Under the pieces are notes generated by a model. It was not told where the DNA came from and made no database searches. It saw only the letters and a list, made by a program, of their open reading frames with translations. From Rhodococcus pseudokoreensis (GTDB taxonomy: Bacteria > Actinomycetota > Actinomycetes > Mycobacteriales > Mycobacteriaceae), in the NCBI RefSeq assembly GCF_017068395.1, contig NZ_CP070619.1, forward strand, positions 7,378,001 to 7,442,000: a stretch of DNA of 64,000 nucleotides. Direction: 5' to 3'. Positions 18,494 through 30,720 of the stretch are shown one piece after another; position 1 is the first letter of the stretch, and every line of letters starts with the position of its first letter. Both the position numbers and the translations under genes were made by a program.

Positions 18494-19732
18494 ATGGGTG
18501 TGGGGCGTGGCGGGCGCATGCGTGCGCAATCGGTGAGTTCCGTCTCGAAGACGGCGACGATTGTGGCGGCATCACTCGTATTCGCATTGTCGATCGCAGG
18601 GTGCACCGTCTCCGGTGCCGACAGCGTCACGTCGGAAGGTGAGGCGCCGATCGATTCCAATCCGGTCACCGAACTCATCAAGCCGAAGCTGACGGCGTCG
18701 GCAGTCGATGGTGCGGTGGGATTCTCGCCGGGACAACCGGTGACGGTGACGGTGGCCGACGGCACGCTGGCGAAGGTCACCATGCTCAACCCGGAGGGCG
18801 AGCCGGTCGACGGCGCCATCGCCCCCGACGGGTTGTCCTGGGTCAACACGGAGCCGCTGGGCTACGACAAGGAGTACCGGCTCGAGGTGAAGGCGAACGG
18901 GCTCGGTGGCGGCACCGTCTCGACGTCCGAGTTCACCACCAGCGCGCCCGGAAACGTCACCAAGCCGTACGTGCTGCCGTCCGAGGGCGACGTGGTAGGC
19001 ATCGGTCAGCCGATCGCCGTCCAGTTCGACGAGAACATCCCCGACCGCAAGGCGGCGGAGTCGGCGATCACGGTGACGACGACTCCGCCCGTCGAGGGCG
19101 CGTTCTACTGGGTGAACAACCGCGAGGTGCGGTGGCGTCCGCAGAGCTACTGGGCACCCGGCACCGCCGTGGACGTGAAGGTCGCCGTGTACGGCCGGGA
19201 TCTCGGTGACGGCCTGTTCGGTCAGGAGGACGTCCATACCGCGTTCACGATCGGCGACGCCGTCGTCGCGACCGCGGACGACAACACCAAGCAGGTCACG
19301 TTCGAGCGCAACGGCGAAGTCATCATGACGATGCCCACGTCGATGGGTAAGGACGACACACCCACCGACAACGGCGTCTACATCATCGGCGACCGGTTCG
19401 CGAACCTCGTCATGGATTCGTCCACGTACGGCGTGCCCGTCAACTCGCCGCAGGGATACAAGACTCCCGTCGACTGGGCCACGCGAATGTCGTACAGCGG
19501 CATCTTCTTCCACTCGGCGCCGTGGTCGGTGGGGCAGCAGGGCTACTCGAACGCGAGCCACGGCTGCCTGAACCTCAGCCCGTCCAACGCGAAGTGGGTG
19601 TACGACAACACGAAGCGCGGCGACATCGTCGTCGTCAAGAACACGCTGGGCGGCACCCTGTCGGGCACGGACGGCCTCGGGGACTGGAACATCCCGTGGG
19701 ATGTCTGGAAGGCGGGCAACGCCAACGCCTGA
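18494..19732 (+). CDS. L,D-transpeptidase lipoprotein (LdtMt2/LdtB type)
   Basis: A 412-residue envelope enzyme that makes 3-3 crosslinks in peptidoglycan. The N-terminus has a hydrophobic signal with lipobox LSIAGC, then two Ig-like domains (about residues 70-270) and the YkuD catalytic domain. The active-site motif SHGCLNLSP carries Cys358, with IFFHSAPWS upstream. Length and domains match LdtB (Rv2518c), which lies in the same neighbourhood in M. tuberculosis. Start ATG 18494 gives a normal signal peptide; ATG 18518 is an alternative. Confidence 0.93.
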   Translation: MGVGRGGRMRAQSVSSVSKTATIVAASLVFALSIAGCTVSGADSVTSEGEAPIDSNPVTELIKPKLTASAVDGAVGFSPGQPVTVTVADGTLAKVTMLNPEGEPVDGAIAPDGLSWVNTEPLGYDKEYRLEVKANGLGGGTVSTSEFTTSAPGNVTKPYVLPSEGDVVGIGQPIAVQFDENIPDRKAAESAITVTTTPPVEGAFYWVNNREVRWRPQSYWAPGTAVDVKVAVYGRDLGDGLFGQEDVHTAFTIGDAVVATADDNTKQVTFERNGEVIMTMPTSMGKDDTPTDNGVYIIGDRFANLVMDSSTYGVPVNSPQGYKTPVDWATRMSYSGIFFHSAPWSVGQQGYSNASHGCLNLSPSNAKWVYDNTKRGDIVVVKNTLGGTLSGTDGLGDWNIPWDVWKAGNANA

Positions 19733-19760
19733 CGGCGGCGAGAGACCAATTGCAAAGAGG

Positions 19761-19788
19761 AAAGCCCCCGGCCGAGGCCGGGGGCTTT
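19761..19788. terminator. Terminator between the L,D-transpeptidase gene and tRNA-His
   Basis: AAAGCCCCCGGCC (19761-19773) pairs perfectly with GGCCGGGGGCTTT (19776-19788), with a two-base gap between the arms. It works for the rightward L,D-transpeptidase gene and the leftward tRNA-His. Confidence 0.8.
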
Positions 19789-19796
19789 CCGTGTGG

Positions 19797-19870
19797 GGTG
19801 AGTGACGGGACTCGAACCCGCGACACCCAGGATCACAACCTGGTGCTCTACCAGCTGAACTACACCCACC
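19797..19870 (-). tRNA. tRNA-His (anticodon GUG)
   Basis: Minus strand: an extra 5' G (19870) precedes acceptor GTGGGTG, which pairs with CACTCAC. The anticodon arm is CCAGG-TTGTGAT-CCTGG, anticodon GTG; T-arm CGGGTTCGAGTCCCG. The encoded G-1 opposite discriminator C is the histidine tRNA identity signal. Confidence 0.95.
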
Positions 19871-19955
19871 ACTGTGCTTCTGTCACCGCCCGGGGGCAGT
19901 AACTTCGGCGAGGAAGATATTAGCGCGTTCGATGCGCAAAACGCCAATCGGTATC

Positions 19956-20564
19956 TCAGGCGGGTCCGAGTTCCTCGACGACTGCGGCGATGTCGCTGGT
20001 AGACGGTCCGGGCTCGGATACGAACGCCGTTTTCCGGTAGTACTTCAACTCCCGGATCGACTCCTTGATGTCTGCCAGGGCGCGGTGGGCGAGACCTTTT
20101 TCGGGCTGACCGAAGTAGATCCGCGGGTACCAGCGCCGGGACAGTTCCTTGATGGAGCTGACGTCGATCATGCGGTAGTGCAGGTAGGTGTCGAGGTCCG
20201 GCATGTCGCGGGCGATGAATCCGCGGTCGGTGGCGATCGAGTTGCCTGCGAGCGGCGCCGTGCCTGCGACGGGGACGTGCTCGCGGATGTAGGCGAGCAC
20301 CTGCTGCTCGGCGTCGGCGAGGGTGACCGTGGATTTCCGGACCTCGTCGGTCAGTCCCGAGTTCTCATGCATCTTGGTCACCACGTCGGGCATGGCCGCG
20401 AGCGCGTCGTCGTCGGCGTGGATGACGATGTCGACACCCTCACCGAGTACGTTCAACTCGCTGTCCGTGACCAGAGCCGCGATCTCGATCAGCTTGTCGG
20501 TACCGAGGCGGAGCCCGGTCATTTCACAATCGATCCACACAAGTTTGTCCTGCACCAGGAACAC
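19956..20564 (-). CDS. orn: Oligoribonuclease
   Basis: A 202-residue DEDDh exonuclease that degrades 2-5 nt RNAs and pGpG to mononucleotides. Motifs: [10 protein letters not shown] (Exo I, Asp and Glu), [11 protein letters not shown] (Exo II), and [15 protein letters not shown] (Exo III with the catalytic His and Asp). GTG 20564 is preferred; a second GTG at 20555 matches the mycobacterial start (VQDKLVW) and is equally plausible. It is divergent from the HerA-like gene, as orn is from Rv2510c. Confidence 0.95.
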   Translation of the reverse strand: MFLVQDKLVWIDCEMTGLRLGTDKLIEIAALVTDSELNVLGEGVDIVIHADDDALAAMPDVVTKMHENSGLTDEVRKSTVTLADAEQQVLAYIREHVPVAGTAPLAGNSIATDRGFIARDMPDLDTYLHYRMIDVSSIKELSRRWYPRIYFGQPEKGLAHRALADIKESIRELKYYRKTAFVSEPGPSTSDIAAVVEELGPA

Positions 20565-20640
20565 AGTAGTCACGTGTGTGACGGGATAAGGTCTGCGGTG
20601 GACACTTTCTCCCGATGTGTGTGATCCGAGGAGGGCTTGG

Positions 20641-22377
20641 ATGACCCCGCAATCCCAGGACGGCGACGCGACCTCGACCCCGGCGGAAAGGGCGGCGGCC
20701 GCGAGGGCGGCAGCCGCCGAGGCGGCCAGGGTTGCGGCGGAGGCTGCGGCAGCAGCGGAGGCGGCCGAGCAGGAGGCCAGGGACGCGGAGGCGGCGGAGA
20801 ACCGTGTTCCTGCAGGCGTCGCCGCCCCGTCGGGTGCCGCCGCGGACATCGCGGCCGGGTACTCCTCTGAGGGTGCGGCGCTGGAACTGGGAACCGTGGT
20901 TCTGGACGGCGCCGTGGATCCCGCGGCCCGCGTGCGCATCCCCCTCGCGACGATCAACCGGCACGGACTCGTCGCCGGCGCCACCGGGACGGGAAAGACG
21001 AAGACGCTGCAGGGTATTGCCGAGCAGTTGTCGGCTGCAGGAGTTCCCGTGGTGATGGCCGACGTGAAGGGCGACCTGTCGGGCCTGTCACAGCCGGGCG
21101 AGGCCACCGGCAAGATCGCGGCCCGGGCGGCCGAGACGGGCGAGGACCAGTGGCGGCCCGCGGGATCCCCCGTCGAATTCCTCTCGCTGGGAACGGAAGG
21201 CCTGGGCATCCCCGTCCGCGCGACCATCACCGCGTTCGGGCCGATCCTGCTCGCCAAGGTGCTCGGGCTCAACGAGACTCAGGAGTCCACGCTGGGGCTG
21301 ATCTTCCACTGGGCCGACGTCCAGGGGCTTGCGCTGCTCGATCTGAAGGATCTGCGATCGGTCATCGCACACCTCACCAGCGACGAGGGCAAGGCCGATT
21401 TGAAGGGCATCGGCGGCGTGTCCCCGGCCACGGCCGGTGTGATCCTCAGGGCCCTCGTCAATCTCGAAGCGGACGGCGGCGACACGTTCTTCGGGGAACC
21501 CGAACTCGAGACCGAGGATCTGCTCCGGGTGATCGACGGCACGGGTGTGATCACGTTGTTCGAGTTGGGCGCCCAGGCCGCGCGCCCCGCACTGTTCTCC
21601 ACGTTCCTGATGTGGGTGCTGGCGGATCTGTTCCAGACCCTGCCCGAGGAAGGCGATCTCGACAAACCCAAGCTCGTCTTCATCTTCGACGAGGCGCACC
21701 TGCTGTTCGCGGACGCGTCGAAGGCGTTCCTGCAGCAGGTCGAACAGACCGTGAAGCTCATCCGCTCCAAGGGCGTGGGGGTGTTCTTCTGCACCCAGTT
21801 GCCGACGGACGTCCCGAACGCGGTGCTGTCGCAACTCGGTGCCCGAATCCAGCACGCGCTGCGCGCCTTCACGCCCGACGACCAGAAGGCGCTGACCAAA
21901 ACGGTACGGACGTACCCGACCACCGAGAACTACGACCTCGAGAAGGCCCTCACGTCACTGGGCATCGGCGAGGCGGTCGTGACGGTCCTGTCGGAACGGG
22001 GCGCGCCGACACCGGTGGCCTGGACGAGGATTCGGCCTCCCCGCTCGCTGATGGACACCATCGGCAACGACGCGATCAGGGCTGCGGCGGCGTCGAGCCC
22101 GCTTCACGCGAAGTACGGGCAGACCGTCGACCGGGAATCGGCGTACGAGAAGCTGACGGCCAAGGTCGCCGGTGCGCCTGCCGCGGAACCGGGCCTCGAC
22201 CTGCCCCCGCTGCCCGACCTGCCGCCCCCTGCGCCCGCGCAGCCGGAGGGGCCGAACATGGCCGAGCAGATCCTCGGGAACTCCGCGGTGAAGAGTTTCC
22301 TCCGCTCGGCAGCGTCGGCGGCAGGCCGCGAGATCTCCCGCAGCATCTTCGGGACCGGGCGACGTCGCAAGCGGTGA
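20641..22377 (+). CDS. HerA-like P-loop ATPase (DUF853, Rv2510c type)
   Basis: A 578-residue protein. An Ala/Glu-rich N-terminal coiled region (residues 10-60) is followed by an ATPase with Walker [13 protein letters not shown], Walker [14 protein letters not shown], and the sensor-like [20 protein letters not shown]. This is the DUF853/HerA helicase-like family, thought to act on DNA ends or translocate DNA; the true role is unknown. ATG 20641 has GAGGAGG upstream. The stop at 22377 abuts the convergent SDR gene. Confidence 0.88.
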   Translation: MTPQSQDGDATSTPAERAAAARAAAAEAARVAAEAAAAAEAAEQEARDAEAAENRVPAGVAAPSGAAADIAAGYSSEGAALELGTVVLDGAVDPAARVRIPLATINRHGLVAGATGTGKTKTLQGIAEQLSAAGVPVVMADVKGDLSGLSQPGEATGKIAARAAETGEDQWRPAGSPVEFLSLGTEGLGIPVRATITAFGPILLAKVLGLNETQESTLGLIFHWADVQGLALLDLKDLRSVIAHLTSDEGKADLKGIGGVSPATAGVILRALVNLEADGGDTFFGEPELETEDLLRVIDGTGVITLFELGAQAARPALFSTFLMWVLADLFQTLPEEGDLDKPKLVFIFDEAHLLFADASKAFLQQVEQTVKLIRSKGVGVFFCTQLPTDVPNAVLSQLGARIQHALRAFTPDDQKALTKTVRTYPTTENYDLEKALTSLGIGEAVVTVLSERGAPTPVAWTRIRPPRSLMDTIGNDAIRAAAASSPLHAKYGQTVDRESAYEKLTAKVAGAPAAEPGLDLPPLPDLPPPAPAQPEGPNMAEQILGNSAVKSFLRSAASAAGREISRSIFGTGRRRKR

Positions 22378-23181
22378 CTAACTGCCCAGCTTCTTGTAGA
22401 ACGTCCCGACGATCGGCGCGACCACCGCGCGCGGGCTGTACTGCCCGGCAACGGACATCGCCTTGCTGATGATGCCGGGCACGACGCGCATCTTGTTGTC
22501 GGCCAGGCCGTCGAGCGACACCTTGGCGGTGTATTCGCTGGAGATCCACAGGAAGTCGGGCACCAGCCTGTCCACGATCGACGCATCCGCCGGGTCGGGC
22601 TCCTCGGTGCGCACCGGTCCGGGGGCGAGCAGGGTGACGTTCACGCCCGTTCCCTTCAGTTCGCCGCGCAGCGATTCGGAGAACGTGTTGACGAACGCCT
22701 TGCTGGCCGCGTAGGTGGCGTTGTGGGGGATGGGCATGTTGCCCGCGGCCGAGCCGACCATGAGGATCGCCCCGGACCCGCGTTCGATCATCCCGGGCAG
22801 CACCGCGAGGGTGAGGTCGTGCACCGCAACGGCGTTGAGCTCCACCTGGGCCCGCTCGTAGGCGGGGTCGAGTCCGGCGACGGGCCCGAACGTGGCGATG
22901 CCCGCGTTGTTGCACAGGACGCTGACCTCACGGCCCGCAAGTTCGGTGACCAGCGCGGCCCGCGCGTCCCGATCCGACAGGTCGCACGCGCGCACGTCGA
23001 CCTCGACGCCGTACTTGTCGCGCAGGGTCCCGGCGAGTGACTCCATCACCTCGCCGCGGCGCGCGACGAGGATCAGGGAGTGGCCCCGGGAGGCCAGGTC
23101 GGCGGCCAGCGCCTCGCCGATTCCGGACGAGGCGCCGGTCACGACGGCGCGGGCACTGGGGGTGGGGTTCGGCAAGCTCAC
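22378..23181 (-). CDS. cmrA: Short-chain dehydrogenase, CmrA-type mycolate reductase
   Basis: A 267-residue classical SDR: TGASSGIGEAL binds NADPH, NNAGIATFG follows, and the catalytic Ser/Tyr/Lys are in MVGSAAGN and YAASKAFVN. Sequence and position beside the HerA-like gene match Rv2509/CmrA, which reduces the 3-oxo mycolate precursor to mature mycolic acid in corynebacteria and mycobacteria. GTG start. That assignment fits an organism with FAS-I and mycolates, but the general SDR call is surer than the substrate. Confidence 0.85.
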   Translation of the reverse strand: MSLPNPTPSARAVVTGASSGIGEALAADLASRGHSLILVARRGEVMESLAGTLRDKYGVEVDVRACDLSDRDARAALVTELAGREVSVLCNNAGIATFGPVAGLDPAYERAQVELNAVAVHDLTLAVLPGMIERGSGAILMVGSAAGNMPIPHNATYAASKAFVNTFSESLRGELKGTGVNVTLLAPGPVRTEEPDPADASIVDRLVPDFLWISSEYTAKVSLDGLADNKMRVVPGIISKAMSVAGQYSPRAVVAPIVGTFYKKLGS

Positions 23182-23199
23182 GGTCAGCAGCGTAGTGCG

Positions 23200-25771
<2,572 letters not shown>

Positions 25772-25896
25772 GAACCGAAGTATGTATGCAACGAGGTGCC
25801 TATGCAACTGAGTGCACACTAAGTTGATCTGCCCGAGCCGGACTTCGTGACGTCAGACCGCACGCACTCCCCACCTGCTCGCATAGGCTCGCGGGC

Positions 25897-27222
25897 ATGA
25901 GCACCGACGTTCGTCCGCCGGCCGGGATCGGCGAGGCCGCGACGCGCAGACAGGTTGTCGCGTGGGGGCTGTGGGACTGGGGTTCGGCGGCCTTCAACGC
26001 CGTGATCCTCACGTTCGTCTTCTCCGTGTACCTGACGGACGCCGTGGGGGAGGACCTGCCGGGATCGATCTCCGCGAGCACCTGGCTGGGGTGGTCGCTC
26101 GGCATCGCCGGTTTCCTCATCGCCGTGCTCGCCCCCGTCACCGGTCAGCGATTCGACGCCGCGGGACGACGCAAGTGGGCGCTCGGCGTCCTCACCTTCG
26201 CGACGGTCGGGTGCATGGCGGCGATGTTTTTCGTCCGCGACTCCTATCAGTACCTGTGGCTCGGGCTGGTGCTCCTCGCCGCGGGTTCGGTGATCTTCGA
26301 ACTGGCCGGCGTCCCGTACAACGCGATGCTCAGGCAGGTGTCCACGCCGTCGAACATCGGCAGGGTGTCCGGGTTCGGCTGGGCGATGGGCTATTTCGGT
26401 GGGATCGTGCTCCTGCTGCTGTGCTACTTCGGTTTCATCGCCGGGGACGGCGACACTCGGGGATTCCTCGGGCTCACCACCGACGGCGGCCTGAACATCC
26501 GGATGGTCGCGCTGCTGGCCGCCGTCTGGTTCGCGGTCTTCGCGATCCCCGTGCTGGTGAAGGTCCCCGAGCTGCCCCGCACGCACGCGGATCCGGGTGC
26601 GGACAAGGCGGGCTTCGTCGAGTCGTACCGGGTGCTGTGGCGGGATCTGCGCGACCTCTGGTCCGCCGACCGGCGCACCGTCTACTTCCTGGTGGCGAGC
26701 GCGTTGTTCCGGGACGGACTGGCCGGTGTCTTCACGTTCGGCGCCGTCCTCGCCGTCAACGTCTACGGCATCAGCGCCGGGGACGTGCTGCTGTTCGGTG
26801 TCGCCGCCAACGTCGTCTCCGCGCTCGGCGCGCTCACCGCAGGCCGCTTCGACGACCGGATCGGTCCGAAGACCGTCATCATGACGTCCCTGATCGCGAT
26901 GATCGTCGTCGGCATCGTTTTGATCGGGGTGTCCGGGCCTGCCATGTTCTGGATCTTCGGACTGCTGCTGTGCCTGTTCGTCGGGCCCGCGCAGTCGTCC
27001 GCGCGCACGTTCCTGGCCCGGATCACACCGCCCGGACGGGAGGGTCAGATGTTCGGCCTGTACGCGACCACCGGTCGCGCGGTGTCGTTCCTCTCGCCCA
27101 CCCTGTTCGGGTTGTTCGCGTGGTGGTTCGCGGCGGATCGGGCGGGGATCCTCGGCCTGGTGATCGTGCTCGCGATCGGGCTGGCCGCGCTGACGGTGGT
27201 GAAGGCGCCCGAACGCGACTAG
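25897..27222 (+). CDS. MFS transporter, UMF1/Atg22-like
   Basis: A 441-residue permease with about 12 membrane helices. The N-terminal VVAWGLWDWGSAAFNAVILT is the UMF1 signature, and GMF-like motifs and VSGFGWAMGYFGG follow in the first half. The Atg22/UMF1 family exports amino acids in yeast vacuoles; bacterial substrates are unknown. It is divergent from the PadR gene and overlaps the convergent membrane-protein gene by four bases at the 3' end. Confidence 0.85.
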   Translation: MSTDVRPPAGIGEAATRRQVVAWGLWDWGSAAFNAVILTFVFSVYLTDAVGEDLPGSISASTWLGWSLGIAGFLIAVLAPVTGQRFDAAGRRKWALGVLTFATVGCMAAMFFVRDSYQYLWLGLVLLAAGSVIFELAGVPYNAMLRQVSTPSNIGRVSGFGWAMGYFGGIVLLLLCYFGFIAGDGDTRGFLGLTTDGGLNIRMVALLAAVWFAVFAIPVLVKVPELPRTHADPGADKAGFVESYRVLWRDLRDLWSADRRTVYFLVASALFRDGLAGVFTFGAVLAVNVYGISAGDVLLFGVAANVVSALGALTAGRFDDRIGPKTVIMTSLIAMIVVGIVLIGVSGPAMFWIFGLLLCLFVGPAQSSARTFLARITPPGREGQMFGLYATTGRAVSFLSPTLFGLFAWWFAADRAGILGLVIVLAIGLAALTVVKAPERD

Positions 27223-27797
27223 CGCCTCGCGCGACTGTCGTCGATCCGGAGCTTCTCCGGGAACAGCCGCCGCTGCGTCAACCAGCCCGCAGCCGCGATG
27301 GCGATCCAGACCAGCGACGCGAAGAACTGCTGCACCCCCTCGTTCGGCTGGTCGAGGAAACTCAGCGAGCCGATGGCCATGCCGAGGCCGGTCAGCACCA
27401 TGCTGGCGCCGCCGAGCGCGGTGAGCCACAGCAGAGCCCGTGCCCGGTACCGGTCGGCGACGAACCCGCAGGCGACGGCGAGCGCGACGATCACGATTCC
27501 ACTGAGGATCCAATTGACGTCCTCGGGTTGCAGCACCCGGCTGAGCTTGGCGCCGACCACCGCACCCGCGATGATCCCGATGAAGAATGCGGCAAACTTG
27601 AAGATCAGGGTGGTGGCCACCCACACCACGACCGCACCGATTGCCGCGAACAGGAACGTCGTCCCGAGCGACAGCGACAGCAGCTCGGCGAGCAGCCAGC
27701 CGAGGCCGAACCCCGAGGCGAGAACGGCGACGTGGAGTGAACCGACACCGGCGAAGCACAGAACGGCGCCGACCAGAAGGATTGCGATGCCACTCAT
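27219..27797 (-). CDS. Multi-pass membrane protein, function unknown
   Basis: A 192-residue protein with six to seven hydrophobic helices separated by short turns, e.g. SGIAILLVGAVLCFAGVGSL and TTFLFAAIGAVVVWVATTLI, and a basic tail. The small Gly/Ala-rich helices resemble DUF4203/TMEM198-type proteins. No catalytic motif. Convergent with the MFS gene by a 4-base overlap; no operon partner. Confidence 0.65.
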   Translation of the reverse strand: MSGIAILLVGAVLCFAGVGSLHVAVLASGFGLGWLLAELLSLSLGTTFLFAAIGAVVVWVATTLIFKFAAFFIGIIAGAVVGAKLSRVLQPEDVNWILSGIVIVALAVACGFVADRYRARALLWLTALGGASMVLTGLGMAIGSLSFLDQPNEGVQQFFASLVWIAIAAAGWLTQRRLFPEKLRIDDSRARR

Positions 27798-27874
27798 GGT
27801 GCCCTCCCAGGGTGCACGAGACGAGTAGTGCCATCAAACCAGAACGCACGCCCCGCCGCGGGGAACGGTGGATT

Positions 27875-28726
27875 TCAGTTCGGTGTGGTTCCGGTGCGCG
27901 TGCGGATCGCGTCCGCGAGAGCGTCGGGACGCTGCTCGGGGATCCAGTGGGTGGCGCCGTCGAGCACGACGAATTCGTACGGCGCATCGACGAACTCGCC
28001 GCACCGCTCGGCTCCGGCCCGGCCCAGCGCCGTGTCTCCGGTGCTCCAGACGTACGTCGTGGGAACGGTGACGGCGGGTGTCTCCGCGAAGTCGCTCGTC
28101 ATTGAGCGGTACCAGTTCAGCGCGGCGGTCAGCGCTCCCGGTTCGCCGAGCAGCGCGACGTGCTCGTCGACGAGTGCCGGCGGGACGACGTCACCGAACA
28201 TCGCGCGCAGCGCCTGCGCGTCGTCGCGGAGCAGGACCCGTTCGGCCTTGCCCTCTGTTCTCAGGAGACGGATGTAGGAGGAGCGTTCCTTCTGATCGGC
28301 GTCCTCGCGCAACGCCCAGCCGAACGCGGCGGGGTGGGGCACCGAGACGGCGGTGAGCGAGGTGATCCGGTCGGGGTGCCGCGCCGCGACGACCCACGCC
28401 ACGGCGGCGCCCCAGTCGTGGCCGACGAGATGCGCCCTCTCGAGGCCGAGTTCGTCGAGGAGTCCGACGACGTCCGCGACGAGGTGGTCGATCCCGTAGG
28501 CGTCGACGCCGTCGGGTCGCGCACCGGGTGAGTACCCACGCTGGTTCGGTGCGTACGTCCGTAGACCGGACTCGTTCAGCAGCGCGCTGACGGGTGCCCA
28601 GGACGCGGCGCTCTCCGGAAACCCGTGCAGCAGAACGACGGGCACCCCGTCTGCCGGACCGCTGATCGTGACGTCGAATGTCAGGTCGCCGAGAGTGACG
28701 TGCGCGTGTTCCGAGGTTGACAACAT
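27875..28726 (-). CDS. Alpha/beta hydrolase, epoxide-hydrolase-like
   Basis: A 283-residue alpha/beta hydrolase. It has VVLLHGFPESAASW (oxyanion loop HGFPE), the nucleophile elbow VGHDWGAAVAW with Asp as nucleophile, a lid region around residues 140-210 and the C-terminal LDGATHWIPEQRPDAL with the catalytic His. Asp at the elbow with HGFPE points to epoxide hydrolase or haloalkane-dehalogenase relatives. ATG 28726 is the likely start. Substrate unknown. Confidence 0.82.
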   Translation of the reverse strand: MLSTSEHAHVTLGDLTFDVTISGPADGVPVVLLHGFPESAASWAPVSALLNESGLRTYAPNQRGYSPGARPDGVDAYGIDHLVADVVGLLDELGLERAHLVGHDWGAAVAWVVAARHPDRITSLTAVSVPHPAAFGWALREDADQKERSSYIRLLRTEGKAERVLLRDDAQALRAMFGDVVPPALVDEHVALLGEPGALTAALNWYRSMTSDFAETPAVTVPTTYVWSTGDTALGRAGAERCGEFVDAPYEFVVLDGATHWIPEQRPDALADAIRTRTGTTPN

Positions 28727-28752
28727 GCCCCCACCGTACGGCGAGAGCGCGG

Positions 28753-29460
28753 CTACGTTCCCGGATTCCACCCGCTCATGCCGAGCATGATCAGGCGCAG
28801 TTGCCGTTCGGCGCGCGCGACGACCTCGGCCTCGCTTCGGCTCCCGGGGCGATCGGCCTCGAGCAGATCGACGACGACCGCGAACATGGTGGACACGATC
28901 AGGTCGGCGGCCATCTCCAGGTCGTCGTGGTCCCAGGACTGCAGGCCGTCGATGCGGGACAGATCGACCGTGAGTTCGCTGACGAACAGCTTCATCTCGG
29001 TCGCGATCGCACGGCGAATTTCCGGCACGCCGCCGTAGCGTTCGCGGCTGAGGAACCGGAACTGCGCCTCGTGGGTGCGGACCTGCCGCACGAGAATGTC
29101 GAGCGACGCGCCTGCGCTCTTCGTGCTCGGGGTGCGGCGGGCGTCGCGCAGCATTTGCCGCAGAATCCGCATGCCCTCCTCGACGAGCACCACGCCGAGT
29201 TCCTCGATGGACGCGAAATGGCGGTAGAACGCGGTGGGCACGATTCCCGCGGTGCGGGCGACCTCGCGCAGGCTCACGCCGGCGAAACTGCGGTCCGCCA
29301 TCAGTTCGAGCGTGCCGTCGAGGAGGGCCTTCCTCGTGCGCTCCTTCCGCGCTGCCCTGCTCTCGGGTTCGGCGCCGGTCGACTGACTCACGGCAGTGAG
29401 TGTATTCGCGGGGGAGAGCACCGCCACCACCTCCGGGTGTTCGCGTTCGTCGTCCGGCAT
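28753..29460 (-). CDS. TetR family regulator, divergent from the desaturase operon
   Basis: A 235-residue TetR protein. The HTH at residues 38-85 reads RKERTRKALLDGTLELMADR, then VSLREVARTAGIVPTAFYRHF. The C-terminal half is helical and carries no known cofactor site. The intergenic region to the reductase gene (29461-29578) includes an imperfect inverted repeat at 29543-29560, a good operator candidate. By analogy with acyl-CoA-responsive TetR proteins it may govern fatty-acid desaturation; this is inference from position. Confidence 0.85.
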   Translation of the reverse strand: MPDDEREHPEVVAVLSPANTLTAVSQSTGAEPESRAARKERTRKALLDGTLELMADRSFAGVSLREVARTAGIVPTAFYRHFASIEELGVVLVEEGMRILRQMLRDARRTPSTKSAGASLDILVRQVRTHEAQFRFLSRERYGGVPEIRRAIATEMKLFVSELTVDLSRIDGLQSWDHDDLEMAADLIVSTMFAVVVDLLEADRPGSRSEAEVVARAERQLRLIMLGMSGWNPGT

Positions 29461-29542
29461 GCGTATCCGACCCCTACCTCGAGTGTGCGTGCGGTCACAT
29501 TGTGATTGACAAGTTCCTGTCCCCCTCTGTCACACTATTGTC

Positions 29543-29560
29543 AGTGTACAACCGTGCACT
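29543..29560. promoter_or_regulatory. Candidate TetR operator upstream of the desaturase operon
   Basis: AGTGTAC (29543-29549) and GTGCACT (29554-29560) form an inverted repeat with one mismatch and a 4-base spacer. It lies 18 bases before the GTG start of the reductase gene, between divergent tetR and desaturase-operon genes. Confidence 0.4.
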
Positions 29561-29578
29561 CAAATGGAGGAGGCCGAC

Positions 29579-30688
29579 GTGTCAGTTGCCCACACCAGTC
29601 GTCCGGCGGAGGGACGCAGGTTCTCGCTGCTGTCGTTGTTCGAGGCGATGGCCACTCCGCACCAGCTCGACCGCTATCTCGAACTCGTCACGCCGATGGT
29701 CACCGTGCGCGACCTCCGCGCCGAAGTCGTCGGGGTCCAGCGGTCCACCGCCGACACCGTCACGCTCACGCTGCGCCCCACCCGCCAGTGGCGCGGATTT
29801 CGGGCGGGACAGTTCGTGCAGGTGGGAGTCGTGATCGACGGGGTTCGGCACACCCGCTGCTACTCGCCCGCCAATGCGCAGTCGTCCACCGACGGACACG
29901 TCGAGTTGACGATCAAGGCGCATCCCGACGGGCTCGTCTCGCAATATCTGCACGCGCAGGCCCGCCCCGGACTCGTGCTCGACCTGTCTCAGGCCGCGGG
30001 TGAATTCACCCTTCCGTCCCCTCGCCCTCGCCGGCTCCTGCTGGTGAGCGGAGGCAGCGGAATCACCCCGGTTCTGTCGATGCTGCGCACCCTCGTCGAC
30101 GAGGAGCACGTCGGAAGCATCACTTTTCTGCACTACGCGTACACCGAAAACGACGTCGCGTACCTCGACGAGTTGCGCGCACTCGCGGACGCCAACGCCA
30201 ACGTCTCCCTCGTGCTGGCGTACACCGACCAGGAGGCCGGCGGGCACCTGCACGGGTTCTTCGGTCAGGAGCACCTCGACGCGGTCGCGCCCTGGTACGC
30301 CGACGCCGAGACGTTCCTGTGCGGCCCGCCCGGACTGATGCGCGGCGTCCGGGAGGTGTACCGCGAACTCGGCATCGAGGACCGTCTGCACACCGAGGAG
30401 TTCGCTCCCGCCGCGACCCCGGCGGAAGGGGAGGCCGGTGGCGCGGTGTCCTTCACCGCCAGCGGCGTCACCGCCGACAACTCCGGTGCGACGCTGCTCG
30501 AACAGGCGGAAGCCGCCGGACTCCATCCCGAGTACGGCTGCCGGATGGGCATCTGCTTCTCCTGCACCACGGTGAAGACATCGGGGTGCACCAGGAACGT
30601 CCGCACCGGCGACACCGACACCGACCCGGACAAGGCGATTCAGCTGTGCGTCTCGGTCCCGGTGGGCGACGTCGCCCTCGACATCTGA
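29579..30688 (+). CDS. Ferredoxin-NADP reductase-type electron-transfer protein for the desaturase (Rv3230c type)
   Basis: A 369-residue flavoprotein with an N-terminal FAD domain (HTRCYSPANA), an NADPH domain (LLLVSGGSGITPVLSML) and a C-terminal plant-type [2Fe-2S] domain: YGCRMGICFSCTTVK with the last Cys near the end. It feeds electrons from NADPH to the following desaturase; in mycobacteria Rv3230c does this for DesA3. GTG 29579 is preferred over ATG 29564, because GGAGGA lies between them at good spacing. The next gene follows after 32 bases. Confidence 0.92.
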   Translation: MSVAHTSRPAEGRRFSLLSLFEAMATPHQLDRYLELVTPMVTVRDLRAEVVGVQRSTADTVTLTLRPTRQWRGFRAGQFVQVGVVIDGVRHTRCYSPANAQSSTDGHVELTIKAHPDGLVSQYLHAQARPGLVLDLSQAAGEFTLPSPRPRRLLLVSGGSGITPVLSMLRTLVDEEHVGSITFLHYAYTENDVAYLDELRALADANANVSLVLAYTDQEAGGHLHGFFGQEHLDAVAPWYADAETFLCGPPGLMRGVREVYRELGIEDRLHTEEFAPAATPAEGEAGGAVSFTASGVTADNSGATLLEQAEAAGLHPEYGCRMGICFSCTTVKTSGCTRNVRTGDTDTDPDKAIQLCVSVPVGDVALDI

Positions 30689-30720
30689 CTTTCACCCGAC
30701 ATCAACGTTTGGAGACCGAC

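Noticed and set aside
20690..20815. GC-rich repeats that look like a tandem array
   Set aside because: They encode the Ala/Glu-rich coiled N-terminus of the HerA-like protein; no constant unit length.
25819..27987. Long leftward open frame across the MFS transporter
   Set aside because: His/Arg/Gln/Asp-rich translation without domains, produced by codon bias opposite a clear 12-helix permease.
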